A stretch of 53,287 nucleotides of DNA from Anaerolineae bacterium (GTDB lineage: Bacteria > Chloroflexota > Anaerolineae > Aggregatilineales > Phototrophicaceae), in contig JAJDZQ010000102.1 in NCBI GenBank assembly GCA_022824565.1, positions 1 through 53,287 on the forward strand. Reading direction: 5' to 3'. Below, piece after piece: positions 8,116 through 16,275 of the stretch (its first letter is position 1; every line of letters starts with the position of its first letter). Both the position numbers and the translations under genes were made by a program. The notes under the pieces were generated by a model. The model was not told where the DNA came from, searched no databases, and saw only the letters and a program-made list of their open reading frames with translations.

Positions 8116-9120
8116 CTAGGTTGGCTGCTTGAACAATTGAAAGGCATTGTTGAAAAAGATATCTTCGATTTGCCCCGCAGTTAGGCGCATTCTCCAGCAA
8201 GCCAGCCGCAGCGCGCGCAGGGATTCCAGGCCGACCAGCACCGGCTGCAACTCGGTGTGCTTCTCCGCCAATGTCAGCTCATCGGCATAAATCCAGTGGA
8301 AAGAATCGCCGATGGCCACGCAGCGCCCGCGCACATGGCTGACTGGGAAGTCAGACCCGTACAGCAAGCGCTCGTGCCCCAGCAGATCGATAATCGCTTC
8401 GAATGCGCCGGCTTCTGTAACCGCCGATGTATCAAAGAAGACATTGTCCAGGCCGCGCAAGCTGGCGATGCCCTCAATGGTGTGCCAGGGATTGAAGCCA
8501 CGCCCGGCATGCGCCAATATCAGAGTCATATCCGGATACCGTTCACAATAGCGGCGGATGGTCGTTTGGTTGAGCGGGTCGGCCAGGGCGCGCTCCCGCA
8601 CCATGTGCAAGGTGATGGCCAGCCCCAGCTCGCCGGCGACCGCGACCTGTTCTTCTGGCAGATAGGCTTCTATCGGCGCTTCCCATGTGCGCTCGTGATT
8701 CTGCGCCATTGTATGATACGGCTTCAGCCCGACGAAGCCTTGTGCTTGCACGGTATGGATGATCGCTTCGGGGGACATTTCGGGCGCGATGATCATCTGC
8801 CCGAAGTTGTTTTCCCGCGGCGACTTGCGGATTTCTTCCGCGACGAATCGGTTGTTGCCAGCGCGGTCGCCGTTGAAAGCCAGGCCGAAGAAGAGCCCGC
8901 CGCGCGTGCGCCTGCCCGGATGAATCCATTCGATGAGCTCGTAATAGGCAGTCAGATCCAGCCGCGCAGGTCCCTGCACATAAGCAGCCGGCAAATGGTC
9001 AAAATGGGCATGACAGAAAAGATGGGCGTGGGCGTCGAAGATCTGGTCGGGCACGAAGGGCTCGATATCGCGCCTGATGAAGTCGCGGTCGGCTTGTGTC
9101 AGTTTCCAGCTCGTCATCAT
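8116..9120 (-). CDS. Amidohydrolase family 2 protein (ACMSD-like TIM barrel)
   Basis: A 334-residue metal-dependent hydrolase or decarboxylase. It has the HxH metal motif (DAHAHLF), a later His in LGLAITLHMVRE, another in LILAHAGRG, and the terminal ligand Asp in LLYGSDFPVSH. These match the amidohydrolase-2 family, which includes lactonases acting on sugar or uronate lactones and ACMSD-like decarboxylases. In a sugar operon a lactonase role fits best (inference). The start at 9120 (or the next codon, 9117) has GAGGA upstream. It is the third gene of the minus operon, 48 bp after the sialidase-like gene. Confidence 0.85.
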   Translation of the reverse strand: MMTSWKLTQADRDFIRRDIEPFVPDQIFDAHAHLFCHAHFDHLPAAYVQGPARLDLTAYYELIEWIHPGRRTRGGLFFGLAFNGDRAGNNRFVAEEIRKSPRENNFGQMIIAPEMSPEAIIHTVQAQGFVGLKPYHTMAQNHERTWEAPIEAYLPEEQVAVAGELGLAITLHMVRERALADPLNQTTIRRYCERYPDMTLILAHAGRGFNPWHTIEGIASLRGLDNVFFDTSAVTEAGAFEAIIDLLGHERLLYGSDFPVSHVRGRCVAIGDSFHWIYADELTLAEKHTELQPVLVGLESLRALRLACWRMRLTAGQIEDIFFNNAFQLFKQPT

Positions 9121-9168
9121 AGTCGTCCTCGCAGCCTCGACAGCGCTTGTAGCCAGCCTTGGCCGCCA

Positions 9169-10284
9169 CTAAAGCGACAAGCGCGCATAGTGAATATCCA
9201 TCGCTGTTTGGTCGCCGGCATAATAAACGACCAATACATCGCCGTTGCCCAAGGTCTCGGCATAGGGCAAGCCATATGACCAGATGCTCATGTCATCCAA
9301 AGTGGCCGAGACCCCGAGCCGGTTGCTTGCCGATTCGCCGTGCTGGTAAATCACCATTTCGCTGGCTGGGTCAAAGTCGGCCGCGGCATCCAGCGCCAGA
9401 CGAGCGCGGATTGAGCGGCTGCCGAAACGGTCGACCCAAGCCAGGACAACTCGCCCATCGGGCAGCATGGCTGGGTGACCGGCTTGGTCGGCGAGGCCGA
9501 TGTCCTGCGCCGAAGACCAAGTGCGCCCCGAATCTTGGCTCAGACGCCGACGGATCGGGCAATAGCGCCCGGCCACGCTGTCATAAATCCAGGCGAAACT
9601 GACCAAACGTCCATCAGCCGCTACAGCCAGGCGCAGGTCCCAATGGAATATCCGTCCAGACCGATCGAAGCCAGCATCGCTCGGCGCGCCCCAAGTCATT
9701 CCGCCATCGTCGGAGCGCAGCGTGACGACGCGCTGCAACCACTTGGACGCATCGTCATACTGCTTGTTTGTTTCGATTGACAGCAACAGCGCGCCATCCT
9801 CGAGCCCTAGCAGAGGGTTCGTCAGACTGGGCGGTCCGAGGTCTGCGGGGAGGCATACGGGTCGCCAAGCGCTCCAACTGCGCCCGCCATCATAAGAATC
9901 CGCCAGAAAGACGCCCATCGGCAAGCAGCCTTCTGTGCGCGGGTTGAAGAGTGGGGCGCCCGGCTGCGTCTCGCGGTCGATCCACAGCGAGGCGGCCAGC
10001 AAATGCCCTTCATCAGCCTCGGTCAAATAAACGACCCGCAAAGAACTCGCTGCGCCGCCAACGGTCGCCTTGGAAAACGCATTCGCCATTTGCCGCCAGC
10101 GCCGTCCGCCGTCCGTCGAGCGATACAGCTCGACCCATTCATCGGCGCAGTCTTTGTTGCTGCCTCGCCGACAGGTCATCAGCAATGTGCCATCTTGGCA
10201 AGCAAGCACGGCTGGAAATGTGTAGACAGCGCGCTCTGTGCCGGGCACGCTTTGGGTGATGCGGCCTGCGTCGATGATCTTCAC
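9169..10284 (-). CDS. BNR-repeat sialidase-like beta-propeller protein
   Basis: A 371-residue six-bladed propeller of the sialidase superfamily. Asp-box (BNR) repeats are visible as STDGGRRW, SYDGGRSW, SDDGGMTW and SQDSGRTW. The N-terminal segment AVYTFPAVL takes the place of the usual (F/Y)RIP arginine motif, so true sialidase activity is doubtful. There is no signal peptide, so it would act in the cytoplasm. It starts with GTG at 10284, with GAGGAG about 10 bp upstream. It is the second gene of the minus operon, 22 bp after the aminotransferase. Related cytoplasmic propellers act as glycosidases, lyases or epimerases on small imported sugars; the actual substrate is unknown. Confidence 0.82.
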   Translation of the reverse strand: MKIIDAGRITQSVPGTERAVYTFPAVLACQDGTLLMTCRRGSNKDCADEWVELYRSTDGGRRWRQMANAFSKATVGGAASSLRVVYLTEADEGHLLAASLWIDRETQPGAPLFNPRTEGCLPMGVFLADSYDGGRSWSAWRPVCLPADLGPPSLTNPLLGLEDGALLLSIETNKQYDDASKWLQRVVTLRSDDGGMTWGAPSDAGFDRSGRIFHWDLRLAVAADGRLVSFAWIYDSVAGRYCPIRRRLSQDSGRTWSSAQDIGLADQAGHPAMLPDGRVVLAWVDRFGSRSIRARLALDAAADFDPASEMVIYQHGESASNRLGVSATLDDMSIWSYGLPYAETLGNGDVLVVYYAGDQTAMDIHYARLSL

Positions 10285-10306
10285 AGCAAATCGCTCCTCG
10301 CCCGCC

Positions 10307-11644
10307 TCAGCGAACCAAGCGCCGGAAGGGCTCTTTGGTCAAGTCACTTTCCAGCAGCGCCAGCAGATCGCCGCTTGCCAAGCCCGCCTGGATAAGCGAG
10401 AAGACTTCCGCAGCGCAAGTTGCCGTCCACTCGATATCGGCCTGCGAATGCGCCAAGGTGGCTTTGAAGCTCATATTGCAGTGTATGCCGCGGCGCGCCA
10501 TCTCTTGAATGAAGATGGTGTTGGCAGCCGCGCGTAGTCTCTCGTCGGGCAAATCCAGCTGGATCACCGGATTCCAAAAAACGCCGCCACAAGCGCCCGC
10601 CAAACCAGCCTCCCGCAGCGCTTGATTCAGGTGTTTGATGAGCGCCTGGCCGATTGCCTCGAAGCGCTGGGCAGAATTCCGCCGTTCGAGCTCGCGGATG
10701 GTCGTCAGGCTGGCGACGAGACCGAGGTTGTCGCTCCAGTAGGAGCTCGAAATGAACATGCGGCTGGCTGGTTCCATCACCGCGCGCGAACCTACCACGA
10801 CACCCATCGGATAGCCGTTGGACATGGCTTTCGCGAGTACGGTCATATCGGGCTTCACATCCAGGTAGGCTTGCACGCCACCGACGCGCGGCCGAAAACC
10901 ACAAGAGACTTCGTCAAAGATGAGCACAGCCCCATGCGTCCGCGCCAACTGCTGCACGGCTTCCAGGTAACCGGGCGGCGGCAATTCTGTGCGCATGGGT
11001 TCCATCATGATGGCGGCGACCTCGCCTGCATGCGCAGCCAGCAAGTCGCGCAGCCCGGCCAAATCTCCCCAAACGAAAGGCAGAGCCGTGCCCGCCAACT
11101 CTGGGGGTACGCCGATCGGCTCGATGCCGGCGAAGGGAAATTCGCCGCTGGCCGGGTCGACCAGATAATTGGCGGACTGATACCAGTCATGCCAGCCGTG
11201 ATAGCCGCTGAAGAGGATCAGGTTGCGGCCTGTCGCGCCCCGAGCAATGCGCGCGGCTACTGCGTTCGCCTCGCCGCCGCCTTTGGTATAACGGGCCATC
11301 TCCGCGCTGGGGATTACCGCGTTCAGCAATTCTGCCAGCTCGATTTCCAAGGCGCTGTTGAGGGTGAAGATGCTGCCACGGTCGATTTGTTGCTTGACAG
11401 CGCTGTCGACGATCGGGTCGGAATGGCCCAAGATGATGGTGCCGACGGCATTGACCCAGTCAAGGTACTCATTTTCATCGACATCGACGAAGCGAGCGCC
11501 CTTGGCTCGGACCGCGTATATCGGGCTGTGGCCATGCGCAAATTGGCTCGACCGCCGGCTGATCAACTGCGTGCGCCCGGGGATGAGCGCTTCGGCTCGC
11601 TGGTACAATTGTAGCGAGTGCGCCACGCGTTGGTTGTCTGGCAT
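10307..11644 (-). CDS. Class III aminotransferase, glutamate-1-semialdehyde aminomutase-like
   Basis: A 445-residue PLP enzyme. The sequence has the GSA-AM-type N-terminus (LIPGRTQLISRR), LDWVNAVGTIILGH, the FSGYHGWHDWY cofactor-binding motif, the PLP Asp in LIFDEVSCGFR and the Schiff-base Lys in LAKAMSNGYPMG. It probably moves or removes an amino group on a sugar-derived aldehyde or ketone. It need not be haem biosynthesis, because it is the first gene of a six-gene catabolic operon. The frame is open far upstream, but the ATG at 11644 follows an AGAGGAGC ribosome site and begins the conserved region. Confidence 0.88.
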   Translation of the reverse strand: MPDNQRVAHSLQLYQRAEALIPGRTQLISRRSSQFAHGHSPIYAVRAKGARFVDVDENEYLDWVNAVGTIILGHSDPIVDSAVKQQIDRGSIFTLNSALEIELAELLNAVIPSAEMARYTKGGGEANAVAARIARGATGRNLILFSGYHGWHDWYQSANYLVDPASGEFPFAGIEPIGVPPELAGTALPFVWGDLAGLRDLLAAHAGEVAAIMMEPMRTELPPPGYLEAVQQLARTHGAVLIFDEVSCGFRPRVGGVQAYLDVKPDMTVLAKAMSNGYPMGVVVGSRAVMEPASRMFISSSYWSDNLGLVASLTTIRELERRNSAQRFEAIGQALIKHLNQALREAGLAGACGGVFWNPVIQLDLPDERLRAAANTIFIQEMARRGIHCNMSFKATLAHSQADIEWTATCAAEVFSLIQAGLASGDLLALLESDLTKEPFRRLVR

Positions 11645-12080
11645 GTGAAAGCTCCTCTTGCAGACCGCTTGTCGAGCCAGGAGAGCATAGCCAACGGCAG
11701 CTATCCTTGCCAATGCGTTTGCCTGGGCGGGCCGGGCAATTGGTATGCAGGTGCGCGCCCATGCTACATAAGCACCGGCTACACCAAGAAGCATGCGCAG
11801 GCTTCGCGCGTTCCTATTGACTCCGCAAACAAATATGTCCAATAAAGTAATGCAACAAAATGCAGGAACGTCGTAGGGGCGACTCTTGAGTCGCCCACCT
11901 GTACAATGGTGCCGTAGTGGACGAGACAAGTCGCGCGCCTAGAGATTTCGTATCAGAATTGCATCGCCCTTTTTCGCATGACTTACTTGACGCTACTCAG
12001 ACTCTCGGTGGTGAAAGCGCATTTTTTGCTGCGATTAGCTTGGGGGCAGAGGCGCGTGGCGGCAGTGATAAGATAGGCGC
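11645..12080. other. Intergenic region holding a palindromic repeat
   Basis: A 436-bp gap between the divergent aminotransferase and asparagine synthase genes. Its right part (about 11847-11992) is a copy of a dispersed palindromic repeat, described separately. The left 200 bp should contain the promoter of the minus operon, but I see no convincing -35/-10 pair. I see no RNA gene or credible small ORF. Confidence 0.6.
11847..11992 (-). repeat. Dispersed ~145-bp palindromic repeat, copy A
   Basis: Contains the core GTAGGGGCGACTCTTGAG then TCGCCCA, a spacer, and the inverted partner ending near 11940, flanked by GTAATGCAACAAA on the left. It aligns in reverse complement with copies B (14038-14183) and C (23651-23792), including the outer flanks (TGCAACAAA on one side, AAGTCATGCG on the other). 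A and B are inverted relative to each other and bracket the asparagine synthase gene. Confidence 0.75.
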
Positions 12081-13976
12081 ATGTGCGGCATCTGCGGCGT
12101 AATCCACTTTGATGACCAGCGGCTCGACGAGCGCGCGCTGTCTGCTATGAACGGACTGCTGCGGCACCGTGGTCCCGATGGCGCAGGCGCATTTATCGCT
12201 GGCGGCGTGGGCTTGGCCATGCGTCGGCTCAAGATCATCGACATCGCCGGCAGCGACCAGCCCCTGCAAAACGAAGATGGCGCGATCCAACTGGTCTTCA
12301 ATGGCGAAATCTACAATTATCGCGACTTGCGTCGACAGCTCGGCGCGCGTGGCCACCGCTTCCACACCGATGGCGACGGCGAGACAATCGCCCACCTGTA
12401 TGAAGACCTGGGCGCTGCTGCGGTGGGGGAGCTGCGCGGCATGTTTGCTCTGGCGCTTTGGGATGGGCGCAAAAAGAAGTTGCTGCTGGCGCGCGACCGA
12501 CTCGGGCAGAAGCCCCTCTACTATTATCACGACAGGCGCAGCTTCGTGTTTGCCAGCGAGATCAAGGCGTTGCTGGCGCATCCCGCTGTGCCGCGAATCT
12601 CCCGCTTTTCGCCGGACGACCCCGCTGCATTGCGAGACTATTTGAGCTTCGGTTATATCCCCGCGCCCGCTACCGCTTTCGCTGGCATCAAGCTGCTAGA
12701 GCCAGGCACAACCTTGCAAGTCGACCTGGCTGGGGCTGCGCAAAGCCGCCGTTATTGGATACCGCCCCCGCAAGCCCCGCCCGCCAATGCGCAGGCCGCC
12801 GACTACCGGGCCGCATTGCGCGCGCAGTTGGACGAGGCGGTCAGGTTGCGCCTGGTCAGCGATGTGCCGCTGGGGGCGTTTTTGAGCGGTGGCTTGGACA
12901 GCAGCCTCATCGTCGCGCTGATGCGCCGCCACAGCAATGCCGAGATCAAGACATTCAGCATGGGTTTCGCGGGCGACGCCAGCTTCGACGAAACAACGTA
13001 TGCCGAGGCAGTCGCGCGCCATCTGGGCACCCAGCATCAATCTTTCCGTGTCGAGCCGCTGTCGCTGGACTTGTTGCCGAAGTTGGTCTGGCAGCACGAC
13101 CAGCCCTTTGCCGACAGCAGCGCCATCCCGACCTTCCTGGTCAGCCAGCAGACGCGCGAGCATGTCACCGTGGCGCTGACGGGCGATGGCGGCGATGAGT
13201 TATTCGCTGGCTACGAGCGCTTCTATGCCGCGCAGTTGCTGCAACGACTGGCTTTTGTGCCCCCGCCGATCATGCGAGGACTGTCGCGGCTGCTCGAGCG
13301 ATTGCCCGAAGGCACAGCCTATGCTGATCGTGCCCGGCGGGCGCGCCGTTTTTCGCGGGCAGCCGGCTTGCCTTTGCGAGATGCCTACTTCGACATGGTG
13401 CGCGTGTTCAGCGCCGAACTGCTGGACGAAATCGTGCCGGGCGTTCGAGCAAACGCTCCCAGCCTGGCTGCCTGGATCAATCCGCGCCAGGCGCATCGTG
13501 TGGCGGCTCTGCTGGAAGCAAACCTGACCAGTTACCTGCCCGATGACTTGCTAATCAAAGCCGACCGCTGCAGCATGGCCGCCTCGCTAGAAGTGCGCGC
13601 GCCCTTCTTGGATCATCAACTGGCGGAATATGCGGCGAGCATCCCATTCAATCTCAAGCTGCGCCGCGGACAAACCAAGCATATCTTGAAAGAAGCCGCG
13701 CGCGACCTGCTGCCCGCTGACATAATCGACCGCAAGAAACATGGCTTTGGCATCCCGCTGGGCGCTTGGCTGCGGCGGGATATGCGCCCGGTGCGCGACC
13801 TGCTGTTGAGCCGGCGAGCGCGACAACGCGGCCTGCTGCAGATGCGCGCAGTCGAGCGGCTGATCGTCCAGCACGAAAGTGGGCAGCGCGACAACAACCG
13901 GCAGCTTTGGGCGCTGCTGACATTGGAAGAGTGGCATCGGCAGTTTGTGGATGCGGAAGTGCTGCGCGAACCCTGA
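12081..13976 (+). CDS. asnB: Asparagine synthase (glutamine-hydrolysing)
   Basis: A 631-residue enzyme that makes asparagine from aspartate, ATP and glutamine. The class II glutamine amidotransferase domain begins with the nucleophile Cys2 (MCGICGV), followed by RHRGPDG, FNGEIYNY and DGDGE, all canonical. The C-terminal synthetase domain has the ATP-pyrophosphatase loop FLSGGLDSS and TGDGGDELFAGYERF, with KADRCSMAASLEVRAPFLD near the end. Length is normal for bacterial AsnB. In some genomes homologues amidate surface sugars, but no polysaccharide genes adjoin here. The gene stands alone between inverted copies of the ~145-bp repeat. The ribosome site is weak (AGATAGG). Confidence 0.95.
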   Translation: MCGICGVIHFDDQRLDERALSAMNGLLRHRGPDGAGAFIAGGVGLAMRRLKIIDIAGSDQPLQNEDGAIQLVFNGEIYNYRDLRRQLGARGHRFHTDGDGETIAHLYEDLGAAAVGELRGMFALALWDGRKKKLLLARDRLGQKPLYYYHDRRSFVFASEIKALLAHPAVPRISRFSPDDPAALRDYLSFGYIPAPATAFAGIKLLEPGTTLQVDLAGAAQSRRYWIPPPQAPPANAQAADYRAALRAQLDEAVRLRLVSDVPLGAFLSGGLDSSLIVALMRRHSNAEIKTFSMGFAGDASFDETTYAEAVARHLGTQHQSFRVEPLSLDLLPKLVWQHDQPFADSSAIPTFLVSQQTREHVTVALTGDGGDELFAGYERFYAAQLLQRLAFVPPPIMRGLSRLLERLPEGTAYADRARRARRFSRAAGLPLRDAYFDMVRVFSAELLDEIVPGVRANAPSLAAWINPRQAHRVAALLEANLTSYLPDDLLIKADRCSMAASLEVRAPFLDHQLAEYAASIPFNLKLRRGQTKHILKEAARDLLPADIIDRKKHGFGIPLGAWLRRDMRPVRDLLLSRRARQRGLLQMRAVERLIVQHESGQRDNNRQLWALLTLEEWHRQFVDAEVLREP

Positions 13977-13984
13977 GGACAACC

Positions 13985-14030
13985 AGCACAAGAAAGCACA
14001 GAGGAAAAAGAGGACACAGAGAGCACAGAA
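13985..14030. repeat. CACAGAG-type dispersed repeat
   Basis: A run of CACAGAG-like heptads (AAAGCACAGAGG, GGACACAGAGAGCACAG) directly downstream of asnB. Similar runs occur near 20187, 21507, 30012 and 37015, always intergenic. Confidence 0.65.
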
Positions 14031-14037
14031 TTAAATG

Positions 14038-14183
14038 CCAGCAGGTCATGCCTCAAACGGGCAACGCCGCTCAAATTTCGAAACTGTAGGGGCGCGACTT
14101 GTCTCGCCCACCACAGCGCAATGGTTCGTTTGGGCGACTCAAGAGCCGCCCCTACGCCGTCCCTTGTATTTGTTGCATTACTT
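14038..14183 (+). repeat. Dispersed ~145-bp palindromic repeat, copy B
   Basis: Core GTAGGGGCGCGACTTGTCTC, then GCCCAC, a short spacer, and the inverted half TGGGCGACTCAAGAGCCG followed by CCCCTAC. The outer flanks GGTCATGC (left) and TTGTTGCATTAC (right) match copies A (inverted) and C (same orientation). It ends 12 bp before the stop of the PfkB-type gene. Confidence 0.75.
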
Positions 14184-14195
14184 CCTTGAGGAAAG

Positions 14196-15116
14196 CTAGT
14201 CCAGCGGCACAATTTTGACGCCTTGCCGCGCCTCGTGCAGCCGCTGCGAAAATTGCGCGTCGATGTCTGCGGGCAGCCGCGCGCAGCCGATATGCTCCAG
14301 CGTGAAAGATGCCGCCGCCGCGCCATAACAGCCGGCCGCCGCGATGTCGTTTTTGCGCCGCCAACCGACCACAAAGCCGCCGCAATAGCTATTGCCCGCG
14401 CCCGTCTGGTCGATGACTTCGGTCACCGGCAGGGCGGGGATATGCCAGGCGCAGCTTTCGCCCCGGCGCGCCACCAGGCTGCCCTGTTCGCCCATGCGCA
14501 GCGCCACAACTGCCGCCCCGTCCGCCAGCAGCCGCCGCACAATCGCCACCTCGTCAGCCAGGCCTGTCATCGCCTGCGCCTCGTGCAAGTTGGGCGAGAC
14601 GATATTGGCCTGTCGCAAGCCGCCGAGAAAGCGCGCATAATCAGCGCCCAGCATGAAGGCGCGAGTCGGCTCCCAGAGCAACGTCGCCGCGGGGAAGCGC
14701 CTTCGCCAGCCAGGCACATATTCCGGCTGTCGCAGCAGGGTGATGCCAGCGGCGCTTGTGAAGGGCAGTGCGGGGCTGTCGGGCTGGGGCTGGTGCATGA
14801 AAGGCTCGATGACGTCGACGCGGAAGATCTCGTTGCGCCGCCCGTCCCATTCGAAGATCTGCCAGGCGCGCACTTGTTTGTTGGGGGTCCAAACCAGGCC
14901 GCTCGTGTCGAAGTCGGCAGTCAGACGAGCGCGCACATCGGCGGGCAAGTCCTCGCCCACCAATCCGACCAGCGCGGGTTTCTCGCCGCAGGCGGCCATT
15001 CCATAGGCTGCGTGTGTGCCGCCACCGCCCAGCACGTCCATGCTCGTGCGGCCATCGGGATAGACGATGTCGTCAATGATGATGCTGCCAACGGCGAGAA
15101 AGTCGGGCGCGGGCAT
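14196..15116 (-). CDS. PfkB-family carbohydrate kinase with GAGN instead of GAGD
   Basis: A 306-residue ribokinase-fold protein that would phosphorylate a sugar or nucleoside. The N-terminal FLAVGSIIIDDIVYPDG and the glycine-rich GGGGTHAAYGMAACGE match PfkB signature 1. Signature 2 near residues 236-250 reads DQTGAGNSYCGG: the catalytic-base Asp of GAGD is Asn242 (codon AAT, one base from GAT). The ATP-site region is otherwise intact, so this is either a divergent subgroup (Mak32-like proteins have a similar change, as I recall) or a weak or dead kinase. The start at 15116 has AAAGGAAA upstream. It lies 34 bp after the SH3/HNH gene on the same strand. Confidence 0.82.
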   Translation of the reverse strand: MPAPDFLAVGSIIIDDIVYPDGRTSMDVLGGGGTHAAYGMAACGEKPALVGLVGEDLPADVRARLTADFDTSGLVWTPNKQVRAWQIFEWDGRRNEIFRVDVIEPFMHQPQPDSPALPFTSAAGITLLRQPEYVPGWRRRFPAATLLWEPTRAFMLGADYARFLGGLRQANIVSPNLHEAQAMTGLADEVAIVRRLLADGAAVVALRMGEQGSLVARRGESCAWHIPALPVTEVIDQTGAGNSYCGGFVVGWRRKNDIAAAGCYGAAAASFTLEHIGCARLPADIDAQFSQRLHEARQGVKIVPLD

Positions 15117-15150
15117 TTTGGTTTCCTTTGGCTGGCGTCGGCGCAATAAG

Positions 15151-16263
15151 CTACATCGCCATATTCACTGACGGACAAGAGCGCAGGACCTGTTCAAGCG
15201 CCGCCTGCTCGCGGCTGTCGACCGAAAGCTGGTATTTCGTTTTCACTTTGATAATCATATCGGCATACCAGCATTTGTTGCGCGCCGGCGTCCATTCTGC
15301 GAAGTCCTTGCCGCTCTTCTGATGGCGGTTTACGCTGGGCGAGGCGAGCGTGAGATTCAGCAAATCACGAGCGAATGATTTGCGAGTCTGCGCGTCGGCG
15401 GCGCACAAGCCACTATCATGCGCTTCCGACTTCGCCACAATATGTTCGATATCTGTTTCGCGGGTACTAATGAAAAGTGTCCCTGTGTACGGTCCATAAA
15501 TGCGACCGCCCATCCTCGCCACAATCTGCGATTCAAGGGATTGTGAATGGGGATAGTCGTCTGAATCATAAGGCGAGCAACGTTTTTCTGGCGCGATGTT
15601 GAGGCTTTGCAGCGCGTCCAATGCCTGCTGAACGGCGTTGTTGCTCGTGGCTCGCGTGGCAACTGGCGTAGCGGTCACGAGCGGCGCTTGTGGTTTTGTT
15701 GCGCTGATGAAGTCGGTCTGCGCGATCCAGCCCACTTGGATGTCCAGCCAGCAATAGACTTCGCCCTGGCGCGATGCCACAACATCATAACGTTCGCCCA
15801 GCGGCGTGCTGCCAAGAATCCGGGCGGCAGTGGACGGCTGCTGGCGGATATTCATTTCGCCGCTAACCCAAGCCTGGCTGTGTCGATAGCAGCCGGAAAC
15901 GTCCGATTTCTGGGCGGACACAGTTTTCTCGGCTGTCTCACCGACGACCGCCGTTGCCTTGGCGCTCACCGCGGCGCTGGCGACAGTGGCATTTGCGGTC
16001 CGCTCGCTTCCAGTCGCTTGCAACTTCGGAGTGGCGCTTACGACAGTGGCGCGATCAGTTGCCGTTGCCTTGGCGCTCTCCGCGGTGCTGGCGGCTATCG
16101 CTTGCAAGCGGGCTTCTGTTGCGACGCGGGTCGTGGTCGGGCTGGAATCTAGGGGCGTGAATAGCGTACAGGCGAATCCAACGACGAAAGCCCAAAATAT
16201 CAGCTTTGAAAAGCTGAGGCGCTGCCGGGAGCGCCGCCGCCCCTTATTATTGTAGAGCTTCAT
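15151..16263 (-). CDS. Membrane-anchored or secreted SH3-domain/HNH nuclease-like protein
   Basis: A 370-residue protein. A basic N-terminus and one hydrophobic segment (about 20-38) suggest an uncleaved anchor or signal peptide. Residues about 45-120 are a low-complexity Ala/Thr/Val linker. A bacterial SH3 domain follows (about 135-185: MNIRQQPS, AARILGS, VGWIAQTDFI). The C-terminal third carries DIEHIVAKSEAH, then LTLASPSVNRHQKSGKDFAEW and NKCWYA, an H...N...K layout like DUF1524/HNH nucleases. SH3 domains of this kind usually bind cell-wall peptides. A surface nuclease for DNA scavenging or competition is a reasonable guess. GGGAGG precedes the ATG. Confidence 0.7.
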   Translation of the reverse strand: MKLYNNKGRRRSRQRLSFSKLIFWAFVVGFACTLFTPLDSSPTTTRVATEARLQAIAASTAESAKATATDRATVVSATPKLQATGSERTANATVASAAVSAKATAVVGETAEKTVSAQKSDVSGCYRHSQAWVSGEMNIRQQPSTAARILGSTPLGERYDVVASRQGEVYCWLDIQVGWIAQTDFISATKPQAPLVTATPVATRATSNNAVQQALDALQSLNIAPEKRCSPYDSDDYPHSQSLESQIVARMGGRIYGPYTGTLFISTRETDIEHIVAKSEAHDSGLCAADAQTRKSFARDLLNLTLASPSVNRHQKSGKDFAEWTPARNKCWYADMIIKVKTKYQLSVDSREQAALEQVLRSCPSVNMAM

Positions 16264-16275
16264 GTCCTCCCTATG

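Noticed and set aside
10307..11644. Aminotransferase as HemL (haem biosynthesis)
   Set aside because: Fold and motifs match the family, but the operon is catabolic and no other haem gene is present, so a specific HemL call is not supported.
11645..11929. N-terminal extension of the aminotransferase
   Set aside because: The frame is open to 11929, but the extra ~95 residues show no conservation pattern, and a strong ribosome site sits before the ATG at 11644.
14038..14183. Palindromic repeat copy B considered as a Rho-independent terminator
   Set aside because: There is no U-tract on either strand, and full-length related copies occur in non-terminator positions.
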